Shown one piece after another: positions 23,759 to 35,391 of a stretch of DNA of 64,000 nucleotides (positions within the stretch are counted from its first letter, which is position 1; each line of letters starts with the position of its first letter). The notes beneath the pieces are model-generated. The model saw nothing but the letters and a program-made list of their open reading frames with translations. It did no database searches and was not told the origin of the DNA. This stretch comes from Melampsora larici-populina 98AG31 (taxonomy: Eukaryota; Basidiomycota; Pucciniomycetes; Pucciniales; Melampsoraceae), in assembly GCF_000204055.1 (NCBI RefSeq), contig NW_006768813.1:420214-484213 (forward strand), written 5' to 3'. The translations under genes were made by a program, and so were the position numbers.

Positions 23759-26700
23759 CAACGTTGGACCAGCTGCGCTTCTCTGCGCTTCAGTCGTGGC
23801 AGCTGGAGCGCAGCTGAATTCAGCTTCTTGAAATTCACAGTCCTTGCAGCGCAGCTCTTGTCAGCTGCGCTGACAGGCGCAGCGCAACAATCTGAGCCCA
23901 TATACCATCCATTCTCAGTGCAGCGCAGCGCCTGGAAACGTCGCTTACGCTTCGCAGCGCGCTGCACAGCGTCACAACAGCAAAAAATCTAAAATCAAGT
24001 TAGATCGATATATTTCCCAAATAACAAGGGGCATAGATAGCAAGTAGGCATATAATAGCAGGATAGGGATCGGCATAGGCATAAGAATTGAAAACAGAAA
24101 CATAGAATCGGAAGTTTGGCATACAGAACAAATAAAGGAACCCCACTACTTTCCACCCTTTGACCAATTGTATTCCCTCACAAATCCCTCATAATCGGCT
24201 ACACCACAAGCCTCCATCAACTTTATAAAGTCTTGACCTAACGCAACTCCCTCAGCTAGCCAAAGCTGAACAGATACCTGCCTTTCGATGGAAATAACCA
24301 ACATGCGCCCCCTAGTTGCCACACATACATCCGCCGCTGTCAAGAACATCCTCTCGGGCTCACATGATGAACCCAAACAGGACAAGTAATCCTTGGCCAT
24401 AGCCGCAATGACAGGGTATCGACTGGTATTTGCCTGATCACCACAAAGAAATGTGTATCAGAAATCATACTCGGACGATAACATTAAAAGAAAGGAATGC
24501 ACTTGCCTTCCACCAGTCAAGCACTGAATTGGGATCGGAAACATCGTAATCTGTTTCCTTCATGCGATCACATCCCCGTAGATAGTCAGTGAGTTGGTTA
24601 TCATCACCCATATTATCGCCTTCGTCGCTATAAAGGTTGTATATCAATCCTTTGGTGCTTGACTCTTTCTGGGTATTTGACGTGTTACGAGGTTTATCTA
24701 GCTCTTTGTTTGAAATCTTATTTTGATAGTGTTTGAATTGAGCTTTGAACAGTGCTTTGGCTTGAATTGAAGTAGAAGAGGTCTTTTCGAAGAATGAATG
24801 ATAGAATCAAAGTCGGAAAGCCGGATGCAACAGAGTCGCCATTATCAAAGCATCGCAATCAAGAGCCTCATCGAGGTAACACTGAGTTTTTTCCAACATA
24901 GCTGACAGCATGGGGTATAGAGCGTCTGCCAAGTCCAGGAAGTCGACTCGATCTCGCAAAACTTCACGTAACTCGACGTATTCGGGGATTACCATACTGC
25001 CTGTGGGTTTGCGCCCTTCCATCCGTTTGGTAACATCGAGAAACCGCTGGACAAGAATGAACCAATCAGTGTACCATTCAAGGGAGTAATCATTATCCGA
25101 TGGTGAACTGATCAATTCAACGTACCTTAAGCTCCGCGTTGAGATTACGCACTTGAGCCCATTCCGATGGGGTAATAGTCAACTCGTGGAAGTAGCCATG
25201 AGGCTGTCCGTTCTTACGAGGTCGACGATTCTTTGCATGTACCCGTGCGAGATCGTCCTTGAGCAGTTGATCAATGACCTAAAACACAAAAGGAAGTGAG
25301 ATATGCAAAAGAGGATGTGTCAGATGGAATTTCGAGATCAATATTTATTATGTTATGTAGAGACAAACTCTTACATCACGTGCCTTCCAGGCTTTCTCAC
25401 AACTTATATACTTGATGTTCCAGCAAATGCCGTACGCGGCAATGAGCGATTCGAGTTTGAGTCCTAGACTGTTCATCACCTGATCGAACTCCTTGCGCCA
25501 TGCCTCAGAACGGGTGATCCAACGCAGGATGAAATCGATCTGATAACGTTAAGTTGATCCGGTAATATCAGCAACTGTGAAACCATGTCCAGCAAAGAGA
25601 GCAGGTCAAGCTCATTTACCTTATCAAGAAGTGCCTCCAGTCTATTCGCTTGTCGGCGATGAGTGGGTTGAGCTCGGTCATAAGCATGCATCTCAGCTTC
25701 AGCTAGAAGAAGAGGGTTAACCTCATCTTCGGCATCTGCAAGATCCCAATCGTCCTCGTCATCTTTGTCGGCATCTGGTTCCTGATCCTCTTCTTCTCTG
25801 TCCACCGTTTCCTGAAGATCGGGTTCGTGATCTGAATCAGCTTCGTCAGGTGGAACTGGGACGTCAGGGATCTCGGAAATGGCTTCGGCAGTTGTATCGT
25901 CTTCTTCCTCGACGATGGTAGTGTTGAAGGTTGGAAATTGACCTCGCATGGCCGTTTTGACTCTCCTCGGAGGAGCAGTCTTCAGACCAAGTGCAGCGAG
26001 TCCGTGTCCTACCACCAACACCATTTTTTGGCAGAAGCAAAATACATGCATACGATCCGGATCGTACGTGTAGTCGGATAGATCTGCCTGTGACAAGAAC
26101 TGATCGTGCATTTCCCTCAACATCGTTTTGCTGTTGGAACCGGAGTCGGTTGTCTGGCAAAGGAGGTGCAGAAGGAAGGACTGATCAGACCGAAGTTGTT
26201 TAAACATATATAATGATTGATAAACTTAGATCATAAGAAATCGACTTATCTTGTTGACTAAGCCCCGCTTAACAAAGATATTGACAATGGGTTCAGCAAG
26301 CTACTTCCCCTTGTGCTCCCATGCCACAAGTTTTAGCGTCAGATGGCGGCCTACAAACTTCCATTGATTGTCGATGAATGTAACACCTACTTCGATGAAT
26401 GTGTGTCGATTCCCCTTGGTGGTCCACACGTCTTGTTGGAGGCTGATCTTGCTGGTCAGATTCTTCCAAAACAAAACACAATCATCAATAAGCTATTCGA
26501 CATGAGAGAGTAGAAAGTAACCAAACAAATAGTTCACTTACTGTGAGCTCGTCAAAAACCACTTTTTTCATTGACAAGTTCAACCTCTTGGCTTCATTTG
26601 CCGCCCATTTACGACCATACATACGAGCATCGGGGCGAAGATAACTGACAGCTAGCCGGAGCCACTTGTCGGACATACGGTTCCAGGGGAGAGCTTGCGA

Positions 26701-28575
26701 GCTCATCCATAGACACATCATCTGATTAAATGTCAGATTATCATATTTACCTTTTGCACCCACAATCACAAACAAAGATAAAGAGGCAGGATTATTCTTA
26801 TCATTGGCGCGCGCGGCTTTGTCTTCAGCAACAGAAAGAGGGACATGGAGGCCCGCAGCTTTAGCTCGGGTCCGGCCGGGACACCCAGTCTTAGATTGAC
26901 CGACTGCAGTGTAACCATCACAATGAGTTTTCAAGTTGGTGGTGTAGTTGGTCCGGCTCACTCGGACCGATACTGGTTTCAAAGGATTGGTGGTACCCCA
27001 AGAGCAGGGATACGAGAGAGGAGGCAACATGATATCCTATAGTAAGAGAACAAAAGTAAGTCAAGATGTCAGATTCATTAGTGTCAAATGTGGTTAGGTA
27101 TAAAGGTGATCGATCACTTACATCATCTTTTTTGTGAAATGGAACTCCAAAATACTCGGTTAAAGATTCATGCTCGTCCTTTTCAGAATCAGTTCGGCGA
27201 CCTCGAGGTTTAACTTTGATGTTTTCGTCTTCGGAATCGGCAGCAAGGGTTGCTTTGGTGACAAAGGACGAGCCAGTAGCTGGTAGTATCTAATGTTCCA
27301 AAGGGTCACACAGTGAAACATAACAGTAAGTAAATGAAGAACTCGAACAGATATGAAAAGGTGATATGCGATTCGATGCCTTACCTGTTGACTTTTCTTG
27401 GGGTTACTCTTCCTTTTTTTATTCTTACTTCTAGCTTTACCCTTCTTCTTCTCTTTGACCGTCAATGTCACTCGGAGTCAGGTCATTTGATTCTGAGTCT
27501 TCTTCAAGATTGATGATCGTTACCGATGATGCATGCTTGCGTTTTGAAGGACCGGGGCTGGGCTGTGTTAGACTGTCTGAAAGGCGCCTGCGAGAGTCTC
27601 GGCTTGGTGTTAACATGCCAGGTTTCGACGGAGGCTGACGCGAGCGCTGAGGACGGCTGACTGAAGAGGGTTGGTTGGATGGTGAGGCGGTGGATCGAAG
27701 TGATTGAGAAGGCATCTTGACAAGTGATCGAGGTACTTTGAGATTGAGGGACTTCAAAGCTATTGAATGGAGTGTAGATAACGAACGGGTAGAGGATAAG
27801 AAGATTGTAAAGAGGAAAGGTGAAAATAACTTGAAGATGATCAATAGAAAGGATTAGAAAGTGTTATATAAAGGGGAAGAGAGGAGTAAACGATTATTAT
27901 TGGAATATATAAGATTGATGTATTCGAAAGACGGTTTTATAGACAATCCAACGATTAAGAAAGTGGAAAGTGAAGGATAAGAAAGAGATCAAAGAAATTG
28001 ATAGATAAAGAAAAATATACAATGAATGTGATGTTGACAAATGGATGGTGACTTAGTAATAGTAACCGATTGGGAATTTGAAGGATCGGTGAGGGTGCAG
28101 AAGAAACCATTGAATCAGACCTACTTATATATATACCTCCAAGATGATAGCATGAAACCCCCTTCCTTCGACGAGGGGGGTCCTTTCCGGTCATGTTGTA
28201 GCCGATTTGGGTTGTTTTAATGGAGGGATAGGCCGATTTGGGTGAAGGAGGTGTGATCATGGAGTGGTATTGAAGGGAGGTTTCAACGCAGGGGTGTACT
28301 AGAATTGGATGTGGTGGTGATGGGCTTGACCCTGTCTCCTTTGGGTTAAGTATGCCGCTGACAACCTGCGGAGCGGGTCAGCGCCCCGTAGCGCAGCTTG
28401 TGCAGCGGTCGGGGCCAGCTGCACAGCTGGAGCGCAGCGGGTAAAAAATCCCGGGTCCTGGCGGGTATGTCAGCGCAGCTTACTTGAGCTGCGCTGACGG
28501 TCCTCTGAAGCGCTGCTGCCTGCCGCTGCGCAGCAGCTGGCAGCGGCGGGCAGCAGCGCAACTGGTCCAACGTTG
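23759..28575 (-). mobile_element. hAT-1: hAT-superfamily DNA transposon, 4817 bp
   Basis: The TIRs begin CAACGTTGGACCAG at 23759 and, inverted, end at 28575; about 20 of the first 21 bp match. A 7-bp TSD, TTGCAAC, lies at 23752-23758 and 28576-28582. Inside each TIR is a GC-rich array of CAGCTGCGCT/GCAGCG motifs (23770-23970 and 28370-28560), the likely transposase-binding sites. One nine-exon transposase gene lies on the minus strand. The element sits 30 bp from the preceding one and, like it, interrupts the KDZ-family gene. Confidence 0.92.
24146..27715 (-). pseudogene. hAT-1 transposase, two stops and a frameshift
   Basis: Exons: 27385-27715, 27122-27289, 26542-27036, 26250-26462, 25620-26153, 25375-25539, 25126-25278, 24507-25046, 24146-24433. 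They match the nine-exon hAT-3 gene; exons 4 (213 nt) and 8 (540 nt) have identical lengths in both. Parts: a basic N-terminus; a BED-like zinc-finger region (YPCSWG with NLKTHCDGY, lacking the second Cys that hAT-3 keeps in CLWC); the catalytic-region landmark TTDSGSN; a long acidic insert; FLDVTKRMEG; and the C-terminal hAT dimerisation region YPVIAAMAKDYLSCLGSSCE. Damage: exon 1 is one base out of frame, TAG at 26301-26303 replaces a Trp present in hAT-3, and TGA at 24807-24809 sits where Arg or Gln is expected. Intron 4 is AT-AG and intron 8 is GC-AG. Confidence 0.88.
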
Positions 28576-28582
28576 TTGCAAC

Positions 28583-29356
28583 ACGTCTCACGCTCACCAA
28601 CCTCACCCAACTTGTCCATCTTGCTAGCGCAGTCTACATCCGCAGTGACAAAGTGTTTGACTTCACCTCACGCGATTACCGTATGGTTCCGTTTCTTGAG
28701 CTCGCCCTAAAGCTCAAAATCAACCCCTCTGACTATAGATCAGTGCTATGGAACCTCACTTTCCCATCACTTTCATCTGTGTACCTCGATTCAAGCGGCC
28801 TAATACGCACCTACCAACTTGACAACAGTCTCAAGAACAAGACCAAGGTGCATGAAGTTTACCTAACCCCACCCACTTTGGTCTGTCTTGTCTGTCATCA
28901 GCCAAAGCATCCTTTGCTCTCAAAACTCCCTCGTGTGAACGGGTATATGTACGACCTCGATGGTATCCACTTGGCCGAGTTCCATACCTGGGCTTGTTTA
29001 GGTATGTCTGGTTTGATTGGCGCTTTTAAAATGCATTCAGGGATACTAACAACCAATTGAGTACAGACTGTGGTACTTCATACCGGCCTTTGTACTACAC
29101 AGCCAACAAAAGGAGGATATATTACACTGACGCTCAGGGGGCACATCCAGATTACTACCAGGTCCATTGTCACGTTTGCCATGACAAAGCGACTGGGCAG
29201 GTCCTTTCCACAAGCGGAAATGCTTGCACAGTTAGTAATTTCATTCCGTTTCATTCCTACCCGGTTACACACGCTGCTGATAGCCCAAAATTCCTTGATC
29301 CTTGAAGCATGTCCCACTTCAATTTAGTCAACTTATACAATCTAACCCATGTACAG
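28583..29356 (+). pseudogene. CxC5-like N-terminal segment of the interrupted KDZ gene
   Basis: About 150 codons read openly from the hAT-1 junction (including SRDYRMVPFLELALKLKI and SDYRSVLWNLTFPSLSS) to EFHTWAC. A 60-70 base gap consistent with a small intron follows, then YYTDAQGAHPDYYQVHC. After that the frame shifts, and the last recognisable part is SHFNLVNLYNLTH near 29310-29350. The Cys pairs CLVC and CGTSY resemble the CxC5 cluster. There is no catalytic residue in this part. Confidence 0.7.
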
Positions 29357-30120
29357 GGCCAGAACGTACTAACTGTCAACCTAGAGAGCAGAATAAACAC
29401 TCTCTAGGAAGACATAGTAAATCCAATTGTCCAAAAACCCCTATAGAAAATATACATATATACATTTGATCAAAAAATAAAATCTACTCCCAAAACCTAT
29501 CTGCATAGCTTTGAGAGATCACAACTCACACTCAAGTTTCAAGAGTGAAACACCAATACAATAAAAAAAACAACCCTTAATGATGATTCACATGATCACA
29601 TACCAGGTGAACACATCATACAAAGAAGTCTGAATCAACCAATCGTCAGTTCCCAGAACTAATTCCAAACTGGTCAAGAAACTCGGTTTCTTGAGCAAAC
29701 TGGGCAGGTGTGACAAAAAGGAAACCAACCAAAAACCCTTCAAACCCTGACTACAGATCCCTTGAACCCTGGCCGGTTAAAACTGAAACACTACTACCCA
29801 GTACCTGGATGACAAGCTCAGAACACTTGAACGACCACCGACTAAATAAATTGAAAACAAGTATAAAAGACCCGCCTTTTTTTGCTCAAAAGCAAAAGGG
29901 GGATCTTATATCCGAACCACACAATCACACTTTAGAATTCATAGCTATAAAACTTTGAAAACAAACCAGCTCTACAGATTTAGATTAGATTTAACAATTA
30001 CAAATTGTGGTCTTCTTTATTTGCTCCTTTTGTTTGTTTAAAAAAAACTTTATTGTTCTGACTTAACTAAAAGCTGTCGAATTCCTGTTCACAAATTTAA
30101 GACATTTCACTAAGAACCGT
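29357..30120. other. Non-coding stretch inside the KDZ relic
   Basis: No coding signal is seen after SHFNLVNLYNLTH. It may be intron or decayed sequence of the KDZ-family gene. The frame 29710-29958 has no recognisable domain. Confidence 0.35.
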
Positions 30121-31304
30121 CACAGGGGCAAAATTAGATGCTCACATAGGTGTGAGCGTTGAAATTTTTGTGTTTTCTTCAATGTTTGTTCAATTTTGCT
30201 TTCCTTTTCTTTCCCTTTTCTTTCCAATTCCTTTCTGCTTGTCATCTGATTATGTGATCAACAGGGACTGAGCAGACAAACTAAGCCTTCCTCAGGCCTT
30301 ATTCCTGAGCAATTAAGTCTGAGGAAGGGCTGATCCATCTGCTCAGTTTATCTCAGCTGCTCAGCTGATCCTGAGTGGCATTCCCTGGTTCAGTAGGCTT
30401 CAAGGGACACCACTTATGATTAGCTTAGGGGCTGAGCTGACCTGAGTATCCTCTTGACTAATTCTCCGCAGCATCCCTTGGATGGATCACATAGGTCCAG
30501 CCTTTCCTCAGGCTTCATGGCTCCAGAATGAAGCCTGATGCCCATCTGCTCAGCTATCCCTCAGTGGCATTCCTCGATCAGAAGGATCCAAAGGATTTCA
30601 CTGCTCATTGGCTGAGGGGCTGCTCATCTAGTCCTCAGGGGCATTCCTGGGAGAAGGATCCAAAGGATGTCACTGAGTATTGGCTGAGGGGCTGCTCAGC
30701 TGCTCAGCTGCTCAGCTAGTCCTCAGGAGCATTCCTGGGATCAGAAGGATCCAAAGGATGTCACAGAGGACTAGCTGAGGGGCTGCTCAATTGATCTCAG
30801 CCCCTCAGTGTGAGCAGCTTTATCCAGGGGACATCACTTAGGATTAGCTGAGCGGCTGAGATAAACTGAGCAGGGGGATGGCTCTTTTATGAGGTTTCAT
30901 TCCTTAGCAAGGAAGTCTGGCCCATCAATGACCCAGCCAGGGGATGATACTGAGTATTTCCTGAGCATATCAAATGGGACGGCCCCTGTGCAGGCCTTCA
31001 CTAAGAAATGAAGCCTGAGGAAGGTGTAGTTCATGTGCTCATTGTAATTTTGACCAAATTGCTGAGTATTCAGTGACTCATGAGCTGATCCTGAGTACTC
31101 ATCTGGACTCAGTTATTGCTCATCCAAGATGGAAATGAGCCTTCTCAAGAAATGTCAAGCAAAATGTGAGCAAAACAGGCTGATCACCTGAACACAACCA
31201 AAATTGTGAATTGAATGAATCTGAAAGAAAATGAATCTTTTTTGGAGACTTCAAGAAAGTCTACAACGCTCACATACATGTGAGCATCAATTTTGGCCCC
31301 TGTG
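30121..31304. mobile_element. Non-autonomous CACAG-ended element (CACTA-like), 1184 bp
   Basis: The termini are imperfect inverted repeats: CACAGGGGCAAAATTAGATG at 30121 and its counterpart ending CAATTTTGGCCCCTGTG at 31304. A 3-bp CGT flanks each side, as expected for CACTA/EnSpm elements. Each terminus holds its own short hairpin (GCTCACA...TGTGAGC). No transposase. The interior carries a tandem array built on GCTGAGGGGCTGCTCA. Confidence 0.7.
30540..30790 (+). repeat. Imperfect tandem repeat, period about 72-90 bp
   Basis: The unit contains GCTGAGGGGCTGCTCA, a CCTCAG..GCATTCCT segment and AGAAGGATCCAAAGGAT. Starts of GCTGAGGGG lie near 30611, 30683 and 30773. The longer unit is explained by extra GCTCAGCT copies. 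Confidence 0.75.
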
Positions 31305-31969
31305 CGTATCCTCAACTTATCGTCAAATATTTTCATAGATTGTAGTGATTTCAATACTAGTTATCAACGTCGGGCCGGTGCGTTGCTTTTGATGAGCAAC
31401 AACGAGCAACGCCGAGCAACGGCTATGTCTGCGCAACGTTGAGCAACGCACTGCCTATGACATTTGCCCGGTGCGTTGCTCAGGGAGGAGGCGGTCATGT
31501 CGCAGTTGCGGTGCGTTGCTGGCTACGCACCGAGCAACGCACTGCCTGCTACGGGCTAGCCCCGGCCTTCCCGTATTGCCAAGTTGAGTCAAGTACCTCC
31601 CAATCCATCACCTAGCCTCCACCGTCTTACCAATTCAGCTCCCTCCAACACATCAGTTACCCCTTGGAACCCCTTCTCAACACAATCATGACCTGGTCTA
31701 GGCCCCTGGCCATCCAGAATCGACTCAAATATACTCAAACACAAGATCCCAGTTCTGATTTATTATCTCTTCAATCGAAATGTTCTTCTCATTCGCTTAT
31801 CATCAATAATCCTGATAGACTACAATTGATCTTATTTCACCAGTCTGACTCTCATCCTCTCCCTCAAATTGATCATCCCAACATTCATCCCAAGATACTA
31901 CAATCACTTTCATATTCTTTGTCCCCAGCTCACAATTTCACTCACAATCTTAGATTATCGCTTCTCGTA

Positions 31970-34900
31970 ATGGGCACCCTTGACTCAGACAATGTCTCCG
32001 AGTCTGACACATCAGAATCGTCTCAACATGTCTTACCTACTCCCCTTCGTCGCTCAACTAGACCACCAACCCCACGTAAGAGTTTACCCGGGATGGTCCA
32101 GCCTTCCGCCGATAGTCAAATTACTGTACCCTTACCTCAAGGCCCTGGTTCAGTCTCTTCGCGCAAGAGTCGATCACAGAATGTTAAAACTTCTGATAGT
32201 CAAAGTCTAACCATCAATTCGAGTCCCCCTGGTTCTCAACCATCAGTACCCCGTCGAAAGAGAAAAAACACAGCATCACAAGCGACAGCAGCCCAAGTGA
32301 GTTCACAAGCCTTAAGTTCAAGTTATAAGTTTTAATGAGGATATTCAAATAGCTGATCAACGCATTTGTTTATGCTAACAGGGCTCTCAACGTGACGCAC
32401 CATCTGACACGGAAATGAATCAGGATTCCAATAACGGTCTCACCGATCGTCAGAAGACCAAACGGACCAAGGTGTTGCACACCGCACCCAAAGAGCCCGA
32501 GTATGCTGCTGTAGTTGACTATTTTGGTGTACCTGAACACAAGCCAAATGATGTAAGTGATTTATATTAAACAAGTAAGTGACATATATTTACTCACACT
32601 GATTGTTTTGCAGGATAAATCGAAGAAACCTCTTTCGTGGCCATGTCTATGGTGTAAAAAGATGGTTCGAGTTGTTCCGGAATCACTGAACAATCTTAAG
32701 ATACACCGGGATGGCTACAATAAGGGACGCATATGAATTCCTTGTCGAGCTCGGCAGGAAGCTATCGACAGTGGCATCAGTCTTCCTCTAACGGTTTTTG
32801 AACAACAAATGATGTCGAACGGGCAACAACAAATGCCAGATTTCTTTGACAGCAAGGTTCCTTTCAAGAACGAGGTCCTCAACCAGATCCTTGCTGTGTG
32901 GATTCTAGCTGAGGCTCTCCCATGGAGTCGAATTGAAGACTCCCTCCTACGCCTTGCATTTAAATATGCTCGGCGTGATGCGAAGATCTTTGGTCGAACG
33001 TGGGTTGCAAGAGAGACCGCCGGTATGTATGTATCCTTTCAAGACACCGTCTTAAAAGAGGTCCTCGTAAGTAAATCAATTAATTACTTTGAATTGAATT
33101 AAAAAGAAACTAATGTCCTCTTCTTTGTTACTGTAGAACAATACGGGCCAATTCACTTTAATTCACATTGGTTGGACGATGCACAACAACATCCACGTGT
33201 TCTTAGGAGCGGCCGTCACGTTCATTGATGAGGACTGGAATTACCAGGTTCGTCATCTAACCTTGAAGTTAATAGCTTGGCATCACAAAGGAATCTGGCT
33301 CGCACAGCCATTGGTTCACTTCATGAAGAAACACAAACTACAATATAAGATAAGTACCTTTCTTTTCATTTTTCATATCTTTCAGAAGACTAATTTTTTT
33401 GCCACCCTCACATGCTTGCCCAGGTGACCGATTCTGGGTCAAATAACATCACGATGGCAAACGAGATGCACACGCAATTCTCAATGCACGAGGAAGACCA
33501 AATGGACTCCGAGGTTACCTCTGAAGAAACTTCTACTTCGAAACTGTCATACACCTGGAACCCAAAAACGGACTACGCTCGATGTTTTCTCCATAAAATC
33601 TCTTCGACGGTTAAAGGCGGCTTGGAAGAACTGGGTCGTAAGACTTCCTCACGATCTCAGGACCGTGAAGAAACTCTTGGTTTATTTCCTTTCTCAGCCA
33701 CTCTCCCTGTCATTGCCGAGGAGGATGAAGAATCCGATCTTTCCACACCGATTGTAATTGACATACCCGAAGAAGAGACTAATGTACCAGATGAGGTTGA
33801 TACCGATCACGATTCTGAAGGTGACGCCACCGCCAAAGCAGCTCCTGACTACGATGAAGAAGAGGAGAATCAGGCCGACACGGATGATCCTACCATTGCG
33901 CTTGAAGCCCCAATCCTCAACGGGTCTCACACTAACTCTTCCAGGAAACACGCAAACAGATTAAATAGCTTGATTAGCAAGGTAATCATCTATTTTTCTC
34001 GAATGTTTCTCCAGTACTCTCTTGTCTTCAAATATACTTCTTGTCTCCAACTGATCTGCCATCATTCCCTTTGTTGAAATGGATACAGGCAAACTTTGTG
34101 TCACGTCGGGTTGCTCGTTCGGCGGTATGGAGGCTACACTATTCTAGAATCGCGAAAAGCATGAATTTGAAACTTCTGCCGTTGACTCCTGGTTATAACG
34201 CCACCCGTTGGAATGCAGAATTCGACTCGCTCAACCGATTGGTGCAGGCACGTAAAGTGAGTTGAATCTCACCATTGCAACTAACTTCAAGTTACAATAA
34301 CTTATGTTCTTTGTCATATCAGGTTGTCAACAGACTCTTAGCTGATGACCTCGACCTAATCAAGATGAAGAAACGCCGAAAGGGCAGCAAGAAGCCTCGT
34401 GGATATTTCCACGAGATCTTTTTTTCACCAGATGACTGGACCGCCCTTGAGGAATTGACCAACGAACTGGTGGTAAGTTTGAATTCGTAACTAAAGCTTG
34501 GCTTTGATAGGCGCTGACTTTGAGGGTTATATCAATACTTTTAAATTAAAGCCCTTCCTAGATCTCACCAAACGGATGGAAGGCGACAGCCCGAACGGCT
34601 GTTTGGTCATTCCTGAGTTCTATGCACTCAAATGTCATCTAGCAACTCGGGTCAAGGAACTTACTATTGGAGACGCACTTCTTCCAATGATCCAATCAAT
34701 GCAAGCACGTGTAGATAAGTACTTTGAAGAGGCGTTGCAGTGTGATACAACGGTTATGGCCACCATCCTCAATCCATTCTTCCGACTTCAATTTTTCAAA
34801 CAAGCGTTTGGACTGGAGCATGAAATGTCTAGGCGGGCACGCAAGCTACTTCAAGATAAGTTTGACAGTCGCAAGTTGAAGCTTTCGAAAGATCAGCCCG

Positions 34901-35391
34901 CGCCTATTGTTATCAACACACCTTCTTCAGTGAAAGCGAACCAAACCGGACCATCCAATCTCTTTCAACTATTCAAGTCTCAAGGCGCTGGGGTGGAGTC
35001 AAATGAGATCGCGGCGTACCTCAAGGGCGCTTTCCCAATGTCGGTCAACGACAATGCACGGGAATCCAAGGCGGTCTTGCCGTGGTGGAAGGTACGAGGC
35101 TCCGTTTTTGCTCGTTTATTCAAAGGGGTATCAATACTTACTGATGGTTTTCATTATCAACAGGAGCACTGCAGTGCTTTTCCAGTCCTGGTGTCTTTGG
35201 CTAAGGATTACTTGAGCCTATCCGCAAGTTCCGCAATTGTGGAACGAACGTTTTCCGCGGCCGCCAACAACTGCTCTTCGGACCGAGTACGACTGGTACC
35301 ACGAACAATCGAATGTTGTGTAGGGTCGCGGTTATGGTGGCGTTGTGGAAAGAAGATTCACTCGAGTCCTTTTTTGGACCTTTATATATAG
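31970..35391 (+). pseudogene. hAT-3 transposase, intact except for one TGA
   Basis: Nine exons, all separated by phase-0 introns: 31970-32296, 32382-32552, 32614-33066, 33137-33349, 33424-33981, 34089-34256, 34323-34472, 34552-35091 and 35164-35391. The product would be 935 codons. Parts: a Ser/Pro/basic N-terminus; a BED-type zinc finger (WPCLWCKKMVRVV then NLKIHRDGY); ILAEALPWSR; VTDSGSNNITMANEMH; CFLHKISSTVKGGLEELG; an acidic insert; NATRWNAEFDSL; FLDLTKRMEG; and the C-terminal dimerisation region FPVLVSLAKDYLSLSASSAI followed by ERTFSAA. The only break is TGA at 32734-32736, just after the zinc finger, where CGA (Arg) would fit. Intron 4 (33350-33423) begins AT, not GT. The start is the ATG at 31970; an upstream in-frame stretch from 31664 is also open. 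Confidence 0.9.

Noticed and set aside
30540..30790. Repeat array considered as CRISPR-like
   Set aside because: Units are imperfect, contiguous and of unequal length, without unique spacers, in a eukaryotic transposon.
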